A stretch of DNA of 64,000 nt from Rhodanobacter sp. (GTDB lineage: Bacteria > Pseudomonadota > Gammaproteobacteria > Xanthomonadales > Rhodanobacteraceae): positions 35,485 through 99,484 of the forward strand of contig SCRO01000093.1 in assembly GCA_004298505.1 (NCBI GenBank), read 5' to 3'. The first letter of the stretch is position 1; each line of letters opens with the position of its first letter. The notes beneath the pieces were generated by a model. The model was not told the origin of the DNA. It ran no database searches and saw nothing but the letters and a program-made list of their open reading frames with translations. The translations under genes and the position numbers were made by a program. This document shows positions 57,706-64,000 of the stretch, in pieces.

Positions 57706-58566
57706 ATGTCCCAAGCCTTGGTAACCGCCAACTTTCCATTGCCGAGCGTAGTCGGCAGTCTGGATGCCTACATTTCCGCCGTGCACCGCATCCCGGTACT
57801 GAGTGTGGAAGAGGAGCAGGCGTTGTCGCGCGACTATCTCGAAACGGAGAACCTCGCCGCGGCGAAAAAACTGGTGATGTCGCATCTGCGTTTCGTGGTG
57901 CACGTGGCACGTGGCTATTCGGGCTACGGCCTGCAGCTGGCCGACCTGATCCAGGAAGGCAACATCGGCCTGATGAAGGCGGTCAAGCGGTTCGATCCGG
58001 ACATGGGTGTGCGCCTGGTCAGCTTCGCGGTGCACTGGATCCGCGCCGAGATGCACGAGTTCATCCTGAAGAACTGGCGCATCGTGAAGGTCGCCACTAC
58101 CAAGGCGCAGCGCAAGCTGTTTTTCAACCTGCGCAAGAACAAGAAGCGCCTGGGCTGGATGAATGCGGCCGAAGTGCGCACGGTGGCGAAGGATCTGGGC
58201 GTGCCCGAGGCCACCGTGCGCGAGATGGAATCGCGCCTGTCCGGCCGTGACATCGGTTTCGAGGCGCCGGTCGACGCCGACGATGATGCCAGGCCGGCCC
58301 CGGCGGCGTTCCTGATCGATGACGGCGCCGACCCGTACGAGAACGTTGCCGGCGAGGACTATGCCGACAACCAGCTGCAGAACCTGACCGATGCGTTGAG
58401 CCACCTGGACAAGCGCTCGCGCGACATCATCCAGCGTCGCTGGCTGGACGACGACAACAAGGCCACGCTGCAGGATCTGGCCGACGAGTACGGCGTGTCC
58501 GCCGAGCGCATCCGCCAGGTCGAGGCGAATGCGATGAAGAAGATGCGCGGCTTGTTCGCGGCCTGA
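57706..58566 (+). CDS. rpoH: RNA polymerase sigma-32 factor
   Basis: A 286-residue heat-shock sigma factor. It has '[26 protein letters not shown]', region 2 '[89 protein letters not shown]' with the RpoH box 'QRKLFFNLR', and region 4 '[47 protein letters not shown]'. The ATG at 57706 is preferred over one at 57688 because GGAG lies about 10 bases upstream and the family begins MSxxL. Control is by a CIRCE site and probably by mRNA structure and proteolysis. Confidence 0.96.
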   Translation: MSQALVTANFPLPSVVGSLDAYISAVHRIPVLSVEEEQALSRDYLETENLAAAKKLVMSHLRFVVHVARGYSGYGLQLADLIQEGNIGLMKAVKRFDPDMGVRLVSFAVHWIRAEMHEFILKNWRIVKVATTKAQRKLFFNLRKNKKRLGWMNAAEVRTVAKDLGVPEATVREMESRLSGRDIGFEAPVDADDDARPAPAAFLIDDGADPYENVAGEDYADNQLQNLTDALSHLDKRSRDIIQRRWLDDDNKATLQDLADEYGVSAERIRQVEANAMKKMRGLFAA

Positions 58567-58634
58567 GGTGAGACGGGATGTGAGTCCCTCACAAGAACGC
58601 GCACATCCGTGTGCGGACTTTTAGAAAGAGCATG

Positions 58635-58658
58635 AACGGCCCGGGAAACCGGGCCGTT
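58635..58658 (+). terminator. rpoH terminator hairpin
   Basis: AACGGCCCGG, a GAAA tetraloop and CCGGGCCGTT form a perfect 10-bp stem 68 bp after the rpoH stop, followed by TG. A smaller stem (CGCACATCCGTGTGCG at about 58600-58615) precedes it. The GNRA loop and symmetric A/T flanks suggest a terminator working in both directions. Confidence 0.85.
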
Positions 58659-58686
58659 TGCGTTGCAGTATGTCGGCATCTTCCGA

Positions 58687-58803
58687 TCAACCGTGGCTGT
58701 CTGTTCCGCTGACGATGCATGCCTGGCGCGGGTGGGTCCAGTACGCCCAGGCCCAGTCCAGCATTACCGCCAGCCGGTTGCGGAAGCCGATCAGGAAGGG
58801 TGG
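58687..58803 (-). pseudogene. C-terminal scrap of a type II NADH dehydrogenase gene
   Basis: On the minus strand a 38-residue open stretch reads PPFLIGFRNRLAVMLDWAWAYWTHP and ends in a TGA at 58687. 'FLIGFRNRL.VmlDW.WaY.T' is the C-terminal membrane-binding end of NDH-2 (NAD(P)/FAD-dependent oxidoreductases). Nothing of the preceding 380 residues is present, because ctpA begins directly beyond it. It is a leftover from a deletion or rearrangement. Confidence 0.65.
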
Positions 58804-58841
58804 ACGCGCCGTGGATCACGCTGATCCGGGCAACTCCCCGG

Positions 58842-60233
58842 TCAGCGTGCGCTTGCCGCCGGCCGGCGCAGCGCCATGCCCTTGAGCACGTTCAGCGCCT
58901 GCGACAGCGTGTAATCGCTGGTGGCCAGTTTGGCGTCGGCGGCGCTGCCATCGTTGTCGATGTTGCCAGCCGCCTTGACGTTTTCATTGGCCAGGTGGTG
59001 CGGCAAATCGGCCTCCGAGTTGATCAGCACCGGCGGGCTGTCGGCCTGGTTCACGGTCAGGTCGGCCAGGGCGATGTCCGGCTTGATCCCTTCAGCCTGG
59101 ATCGAGGTGCCGTTCGGGGTGTAGTAGCGGGCGGTGGTGATCTTCACCGCATGGTCGGCATCCAGTGGCAACACGGTCTGCACCACGCCCTTGCCGAAGC
59201 TGCGCTGGCCCATGGTGAGCGCGCGGTGGTTGTCCTTCAGTGCGCCGGCAACGATCTCGGCGGCCGAGGCGGTGCCGTGGTTGGTCAGCACGAGCATGGG
59301 CGCGCCGTGGAGCTGGTCGCCCGGATGCGCACTGAAGCTCATGTTCGCATCGGCCAGCCGACCGCGCGTGGTGACGATGATGCCGGAGTCGAGGAAATCG
59401 TCGCTGACCCCGACTGCCGCGGTAAGCAGGCCACCGGGGTTGTTGCGCAGGTCCAGCACCGCACCCTGCTGCACGCCGTCCTTGGCGATCAGCTGGCCCA
59501 GCTTCTTCTCCAGGTCGGCGGTGGTGTCGTCCTGGAACTGGCTGATCCGGATGTAGGCGTAGCCGGGTTCCAGTTCGCGCACCTTGACGCTGCTGACCGA
59601 GATGTTCTCGCGTACCAGGTGCAGGTCGATCAGCTTGCTGCTGCCTTCGTGTGCGATGGTCAGCGTGATCTTGCTGCCGGGCTTGCCGCGCAGCTGCTGG
59701 AACATCCCGTTGACGTTTTGCGGGTCGACCAGCCTGCCGTTGATCTTGACGATGCTGTCGCCGGGCTTGATGCCGGCGCGGGCGGCCGGGGTATCGTCGA
59801 TCGGTGAGACGATCTTGAGGCCGCCGTCGGCCTGCAGCACCTCGATGCCCAGGCCGCTGTACTGGCCGGTAGTGTCCTCGCTGAGCTGTTGCAGGCCGTC
59901 CTTGTCCAGGTATTCGCTGTGCGGGTCGAGGCCGGCCAGCATGCCGGTGATGGCCGCCTTCATCAGGGTCTTGTTGTCTACCTTCTCCACATAGGCCTGG
60001 CGCACCAGCTCATAGACGCGGCTGAAATTGCGGATGTCCTTGAGATCCACCTGGTCGGCGCTGGCGCTGGAACCGGCGCTGGCTCCCACGCTGCTGCTGG
60101 CGGCCGGAACATGCGGTGGCGGGGTGGGCACGCTGGCGCTGGCGGCCGGCGCACCCTGCGCCTGCACAGCGGACACCGCCAGCAACGCCAGGATGGCCAG
60201 ACCAAAGCGCGGTCGACGGTGGGACAGGTACAT
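58842..60233 (-). CDS. S41 family carboxyl-terminal processing peptidase
   Basis: A 463-residue periplasmic peptidase. A signal peptide (about residues 1-30) and an Ala/Ser/Pro linker precede the tail-specific domain and a PDZ domain ('GIKPGDSIVKINGRLV'). The catalytic Ser323 lies in 'TNHGTASAAEIVAGAL' and Lys348 in 'GQRSFGKGVVQTVLPL', 25 residues apart as in CtpA. Such peptidases trim murein hydrolases and other envelope proteins. It lies next to envC on the same strand, a common pair. Confidence 0.93.
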   Translation of the reverse strand: MYLSHRRPRFGLAILALLAVSAVQAQGAPAASASVPTPPPHVPAASSSVGASAGSSASADQVDLKDIRNFSRVYELVRQAYVEKVDNKTLMKAAITGMLAGLDPHSEYLDKDGLQQLSEDTTGQYSGLGIEVLQADGGLKIVSPIDDTPAARAGIKPGDSIVKINGRLVDPQNVNGMFQQLRGKPGSKITLTIAHEGSSKLIDLHLVRENISVSSVKVRELEPGYAYIRISQFQDDTTADLEKKLGQLIAKDGVQQGAVLDLRNNPGGLLTAAVGVSDDFLDSGIIVTTRGRLADANMSFSAHPGDQLHGAPMLVLTNHGTASAAEIVAGALKDNHRALTMGQRSFGKGVVQTVLPLDADHAVKITTARYYTPNGTSIQAEGIKPDIALADLTVNQADSPPVLINSEADLPHHLANENVKAAGNIDNDGSAADAKLATSDYTLSQALNVLKGMALRRPAASAR

Positions 60234-60360
60234 GCAGGTGACTCCGCTCAACGGAAAAACGTCGCGCAAACGCGCGGTTCAGAGTATCGCAGGACGTGGG
60301 ACAAGCGAACGCCTGAGTAATTCACCATGCCCGTCAGTCCACGCTGCCACGACATGATGT

Positions 60361-61572
60361 TCAACGCTGCTTGCCCAGCCAACGGCGTGGATCCACCGGC
60401 TTGCCGTCCTTGCGCAGTTCGAAATACACGCCGGTATGGATCCCGGTGACCGCGCTGGCGGTGCCGATCGTCTCGCCGGCCTCGACCTCGTCGCCGACGC
60501 CGTGCAGCAGGCTCTCGTTGTTGCCGTACATGCTCATCCAGCCATTGCCGTGGTTGACGATGAGCAGCATCCCGTAGCCGCGCAGGAAGCCGGCATAGAT
60601 GATCCGCCCGCGCGCCACGGCATGTACCTCGCTGCCGCCGGCAGCCTTGATCAGCACGCCGTTGCCGAAGCTGTTGACCGCGCCGCTGGCCGGCCACGGC
60701 AAGTTGCCACGGATGTTGGCGCCGGCTCCGCTGACGCCGGGCGGTGGTGGCAATTGGTGGCCCGGGCGCGCCTTCGCCGCGGCTGCCCGCTGCGCAGCCG
60801 CCTCGTCGATCACCTTCTGCAACTGGGCGAGCAGTTGGTTGAGCGATTGGGCGTCTTGTTTCATCGCCGCCAACCGTTGCGCCTGGTCCTTGTAGCGGGC
60901 ATCCGTGGCCGCGGCCAGCTTTTGCTGGGTAACGCGTTGCTGCGCCAGCTGCTTCGCTTGTTCCTCGCGTTGCGCCTTGGCCGCCTGCAGCGCCTGCTGC
61001 TCGGCGGTGATCGCCGCTTGCAGCTCCTGCAGCCGCGCCAGGTCGCCCATCAGCTTCTGCACGCGTTGTACGCGGTCGCGCTGAAAATATTGCGAGTAAA
61101 CCAGCGCACGCGCGATCCGCGCCACGTCCTGGTCGCCCAGCAGCAGGCGCAGATCCGAACCGTGTCCGAGGGCATAGGTCGCGCGCAGCAGGTCGGCGAT
61201 GGCGGCGCGCTGGCCAGCCAGCGTTTGTTGCAGCGTGTTGCGCTGTTGTTGCAATTGTTCCAGTTGCTGTTGTTTGGCGAGCAGGGCGGCGTCGGTCTGG
61301 CGCACCGCCATTGCCGCCGCGGCCAGCATGTTGGCCTGTTTCGCCAACTCGGCGTTGACGCTGTCGCGCTTCGCCGCGGTGTCGGCCTGTTCGCTGGCCA
61401 GCGCCTCCATCTTGTGGCGCAAATCCGCCAGCTTGTGCTTTGCATCGGCCTGTTCGGTGCGGCTCTTTCCAGCCTGGCGCGCATGCAGCGCAGACGGAAT
61501 CAGCGCGCCAAGCCAGACGATGGCGCACACGGTGACGGCAAGGCAGCGGGTGGAACGGAGGCGGTTGCGCAT
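60361..61572 (-). CDS. envC: Murein hydrolase activator EnvC (M23-like)
   Basis: A 403-residue periplasmic protein. A signal peptide is followed by long heptad coiled coils (about 35-265, Gln/Ala/Leu-rich) and a C-terminal LytM/M23 domain. In that domain the zinc ligands are lost: 'GNGVLIKAAGGSEVHAV' lacks the HxxxxxxD pair and the usual 'HLHFE' is 'GVYFELR'. This degeneracy is a hallmark of EnvC, which does not cut peptidoglycan but activates amidases under FtsEX control. The ctpA neighbour and the ftsEX genes in the window fit that role. Confidence 0.92.
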   Translation of the reverse strand: MRNRLRSTRCLAVTVCAIVWLGALIPSALHARQAGKSRTEQADAKHKLADLRHKMEALASEQADTAAKRDSVNAELAKQANMLAAAAMAVRQTDAALLAKQQQLEQLQQQRNTLQQTLAGQRAAIADLLRATYALGHGSDLRLLLGDQDVARIARALVYSQYFQRDRVQRVQKLMGDLARLQELQAAITAEQQALQAAKAQREEQAKQLAQQRVTQQKLAAATDARYKDQAQRLAAMKQDAQSLNQLLAQLQKVIDEAAAQRAAAAKARPGHQLPPPPGVSGAGANIRGNLPWPASGAVNSFGNGVLIKAAGGSEVHAVARGRIIYAGFLRGYGMLLIVNHGNGWMSMYGNNESLLHGVGDEVEAGETIGTASAVTGIHTGVYFELRKDGKPVDPRRWLGKQR

Positions 61573-61710
61573 CGACCGATTATCACCGAGCAGGACGCAC
61601 GGAGCGAGCACAGCAACGCAGGCTGCCTGCGCGCCGCGGAAACCCCGACTTGCCCAATCCGCCGCAGGGTTGATTAAGCTGCCTGCTGACAACGACCGCA
61701 GGCGCGTGGA

Positions 61711-62940
61711 GTGCTCAACAAACTCTGGCTCGGATTTTTCCTTACTGCCGCGGTGGCGGCGCTGGTGCAATGGCTGGTCGGTGGCAACCCCGGTGTGTTC
61801 GCGGCGGTGGTGGCGGCGCTGTTCGACATGGCCGACCTGTCGGTCAAGGTGATGTTGCTGCTGTTCGGCACGCTGACGCTGTGGTTGGGCTTTCTGCGCA
61901 TCGCCGAACAGGCCGGCCTGGTGGATCAACTGGCTCGGCTGCTCGGGCCGCTGTTTGCGCGATTGATGCCGGAGGTACCGCGTGGCCACCCGGCGATCGG
62001 CCTGATCACGCTGAACTTCGCCGCCAACGTGCTTGGCCTGGACAACGCGGCGACACCGATCGGCCTGCGCGCAATGCGTGAACTGCAGACGCTGAACCCG
62101 TCGGCGGATACCGCCAGCAATGCGCAGATCCTGTTCCTGGTGCTGAATGCCTCGTCGCTGACCTTGCTGCCGGTTACCGTGTTCATGTATCGCGCCCAGG
62201 CCGGTGCGCACGATCCCACCCTGGTGTTCCTGCCGATCCTGCTGGCGACCAGTGCCTCGACCCTGGTCGGCTTTCTGAGCGTCGCCTACATGCAGAAGCT
62301 GCGCCTGCGCGAGCCGGTGGTGCTGGCCTGGCTGGGTGGTGCGGCGCTGTTGCTGGGTGGTTTCGTCGCGTTGCTGGCCTCGCTGACGGCGGCGGCCCTG
62401 GCCAGTCTGTCGGGGTTGCTGGGCAACCTGCTGTTGTTCGGCATCATCATCGCCTTCGTCAGCGTCGGCGCCTGGCGCAAGGTGCCGCTGTTCGAGAGCT
62501 TTGTGGATGGCGCGAAGCAGGGCTTTGACGTGGCGAAGGATCTGTTGCCCTACCTGATCGCGATGCTGTGCGCGGTGGGCGTGCTGCGCGCTTCCGGGGC
62601 CCTGGATTTCGCGCTGGACGGGATGCGCTGGCTGGTGCTGCACGCGGGCCTGGATGCGCGCTTCGTCGATGCTTTGCCGACCGCCTTGGTCAAGCCGCTC
62701 TCCGGCAGCGCGGCGCGCGCGATGCTGATCGAGACCATGCACCATTCGGGCGTGGACAGCTTTCCCGCGCTGCTGGCGGCCACGGTGCAGGGCAGTACCG
62801 AGACCACCTTCTACGTGGTCGCGGTATATTTCGGCGCGGTCGGCATCAAGCGCGTGCGCCATACTATCGGCTGCGCCCTGCTCGCCGATCTGGCCGGCGT
62901 GCTGGCGGCGATTGCGGTGTGCTACTGGTTCTTCGGATAA
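61711..62940 (+). CDS. Fused SpmA/SpmB-like nucleoside-recognition membrane protein
   Basis: A 409-residue membrane protein with about 10 hydrophobic segments. The first half has 'PRGHPAIGLITLNFAANVLGLDNAATPIGLRAMRELQTLNP', the SpmA (spore maturation A, Gate domain) signature. The second half has 'PTALVKPLSGSAARAMLIETMHHSGVDSFPALLAATVQGSTETTFYVVAVYFGAVG', the SpmB signature. In firmicutes these are separate genes; a fused form is usual in gammaproteobacteria. It may transport a small ligand, but the substrate is unknown. It begins at GTG 61711 and is followed 9 bp later by the NRDE gene. Confidence 0.9.
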   Translation: MLNKLWLGFFLTAAVAALVQWLVGGNPGVFAAVVAALFDMADLSVKVMLLLFGTLTLWLGFLRIAEQAGLVDQLARLLGPLFARLMPEVPRGHPAIGLITLNFAANVLGLDNAATPIGLRAMRELQTLNPSADTASNAQILFLVLNASSLTLLPVTVFMYRAQAGAHDPTLVFLPILLATSASTLVGFLSVAYMQKLRLREPVVLAWLGGAALLLGGFVALLASLTAAALASLSGLLGNLLLFGIIIAFVSVGAWRKVPLFESFVDGAKQGFDVAKDLLPYLIAMLCAVGVLRASGALDFALDGMRWLVLHAGLDARFVDALPTALVKPLSGSAARAMLIETMHHSGVDSFPALLAATVQGSTETTFYVVAVYFGAVGIKRVRHTIGCALLADLAGVLAAIAVCYWFFG

Positions 62941-62949
62941 GGAGCGGTT

Positions 62950-63723
62950 ATGTGCCTGATTGCATTTGCCTGGAATGCGCATCCGCGCTGGCGCTTGTTG
63001 CTGGCCGGTAATCGCGACGAGTCGCACGCGCGTCCCAGTGCGGCATTGGCGCGCTGGGATGACGCGCCGGTCATCGGTGGGCGCGATCTGCAGGCCGGCG
63101 GTACGTGGCTGGGTGTGACCGATGGTGGGCGCTGCTGTGTGGTGACCAATGTGCGTGATCCGCACGATCCGCAGCGCGGTGCCTCGCGTGGTCTGCTTGC
63201 CACCGATTATCTCGGCGGTGAGGCAGATGCCGCTGCGCACGCACGACAACTGCTGGCCATCGCGGCCGACTATCGCCCATTCAACCTGCTCACTTTCGAC
63301 GCGCACGATGCGTTCTACCTTGGCAATCGGCCCGAACCGGGCATGCAGGCGGTGGAGCCGGGCGTGCATGGCCTGTCCAACGCCGACTTCAACACGCCAT
63401 GGCCGAAGACGCGTAGCTTGATGCGGCGGATGCAGGCATGGATCGACGCCGGCGCTGCGACCGACTTCGCACCCTTGTTCGACGCGTTGGCGGACGAGCA
63501 GGTGGCGCAGGACGCTCAACTACCCGACACCGGGATAGGACTTGAGCTCGAACGCAGGCTCTCGAGCGCCTTCATCCGTGGCGGTCACTACGGCACCCGC
63601 GCCAGCACGGTGGTGGCGATCAGTCATGCCGGCGAGGGCGTGATCATGGAGCGGCGCTTCGGCCCGCACGCGCATTTCCTCGGGGAGAGCACGCTGCGCT
63701 TCGGTGACAGGTCAGGCTCCTAG
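62950..63723 (+). CDS. NRDE family (TANGO2-like) protein
   Basis: A 257-residue protein starting MCLIAFAWNAHP, with the family name motif in 'LLLAGNRDESHARPSAALARW', then 'VIGGRDLQAGGTWLGVTDGGRCCVVTNVRDP' and 'VHGLSNADFNTPWPKT'. TANGO2 homologues have a suggested role in heme or coenzyme handling, still debated. The last residues (DRSGS) and the TAG stop are supplied by the palindromic element that begins at 63720, so the original C-terminus was probably altered slightly. It is likely co-transcribed with the SpmA/B-like gene. Confidence 0.9.
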   Translation: MCLIAFAWNAHPRWRLLLAGNRDESHARPSAALARWDDAPVIGGRDLQAGGTWLGVTDGGRCCVVTNVRDPHDPQRGASRGLLATDYLGGEADAAAHARQLLAIAADYRPFNLLTFDAHDAFYLGNRPEPGMQAVEPGVHGLSNADFNTPWPKTRSLMRRMQAWIDAGAATDFAPLFDALADEQVAQDAQLPDTGIGLELERRLSSAFIRGGHYGTRASTVVAISHAGEGVIMERRFGPHAHFLGESTLRFGDRSGS

Positions 63724-63887
63724 GAGTCTGTCGGGCTTTGGTGGTCGAGGCGAGAATTCGGCTGTGTGAGGACAGATTCCTGCCGATTCGCCGGTCCATA
63801 GTGGTTCTATGGACCGGCGAATCGGCGGGGATATGGACCACACAGGCGGATTCGCAGGCCGGCCACCAAAGTCCGACGGGCTCCTAG
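63720..63887. mobile_element. Palindromic CTAG-ended element, copy 4 (168 bp)
   Basis: The most regular copy. The left end CTAGGAGTCTGTCGGGCTTTGG pairs with the right end CCAAAGTCCGACGGGCTCCTAG. The centre CCGATTCGCCGGTCCATAG-TGGTT-CTATGGACCGGCGAATCGG is a perfect 19-bp stem (63783-63825). It stops the NRDE frame at its own TAG. There is no open frame of transposase type. Confidence 0.9.
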
Positions 63888-64000
63888 CAGCCTGTCGGAC
63901 TTGGGGGCAGCACAACGCCGATGTGCGCCCAAAGAAGGAAAAGTGCACCGTCTGGGTGCATCCACAGGGGTTTTAGCGGCCACTTTCGTCGAAACGAACG
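63884..64000 (+). other. Right window edge: extra element-like end, then nothing recognised
   Basis: CTAGCAGCCTGTCGGACTT (63884-63902) repeats the element terminus, sharing the CTAG of copy 4, as if a second element started here. The sequence after it (GGGGGCAGCACAACGCC and on) does not match the other copies. From 63920 to 64000 no gene or structure is supported. Confidence 0.45.

Noticed and set aside
61571..61711. Divergent promoter region between envC and the SpmA/B-like gene
   Set aside because: No convincing -35/-10 pair or operator could be fixed, so it is not listed as a feature.
60361..63519. 1052-residue frame that would fuse envC with an upstream region
   Set aside because: Only its last 403 residues are EnvC, with a proper signal peptide at 61572. 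The rest is antisense to the SpmA/B-like and NRDE genes.

Overview
The window is a high-GC chromosomal segment of a gammaproteobacterium. Gene families and gene order (rho-trxA-rhlB, rpsU-yqeY-dnaG beside tsaD, a plant-like GshA, DUF2244-coxBAC with twin-TM/SURF1/ctaAB, and GGGGAAT-type heptamer arrays) point to Xanthomonadales, most likely Rhodanobacteraceae (Rhodanobacter, Dyella or Frateuria-like). This placement is inferred from gene content; no marker alignment was possible. No rRNA, tRNA, CRISPR array or prophage was found.

Layout. 0-9.3 kb: a lipoprotein M3 peptidase, a ParE toxin with a stub antitoxin beside a decayed gene, a Kef-type antiporter, a large membrane-anchored ankyrin protein and YcgL. 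9.3-17.6 kb (minus strand): an operon with an alkyl-DHAP-synthase-like flavoprotein, a GlpD-like dehydrogenase, an FGGY kinase and a GMC alcohol oxidase, joined by ATGA overlaps. A fatty/aryl aldehyde dehydrogenase lies downstream and a beheaded AraC regulator upstream. Read as a pathway, this could strip the alkyl chain from ether glycerolipids. 17.6-19 kb: a ParDE module bracketed by inverted copies of a short repeat. 19-22 kb: putA. 22.4-33.7 kb: the aa3 oxidase genes and heme A assembly genes, interrupted by a 3.3 kb block of sugar-nucleotide genes and lacking ctaG. 34-40.7 kb: mgtA with a possible structured leader, dedA, dnaG, yqeY, rpsU. 40.7-51.7 kb: tsaD, gshA, rho, trxA, rhlB, ftsEX, a two-receiver regulator and ung. 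51.9-57.4 kb (minus strand): a TPP-riboswitch-controlled thiamin operon thiC-O-S-G-E-(broken thiF)-D. 57.6-63.7 kb: rpoH under a perfect CIRCE operator, a scrap of an NDH-2 gene, ctpA and envC, a fused SpmA/SpmB-like protein and an NRDE protein.

Scattered repeats explain several oddities. One is a family of about 168 bp near-perfect palindromes with CTAG termini (copies at about 26.9, 46.1, 48.2 and 63.8 kb). One is a roughly 85 bp repeat (10.9, 17.7 and 18.7 kb). The third is heptanucleotide arrays, one 3' of putA and one inside the tviB reading frame. Gene starts were chosen from homologous N-termini, overlaps and visible ribosome binding sites, so they may differ from the longest possible reading frame.
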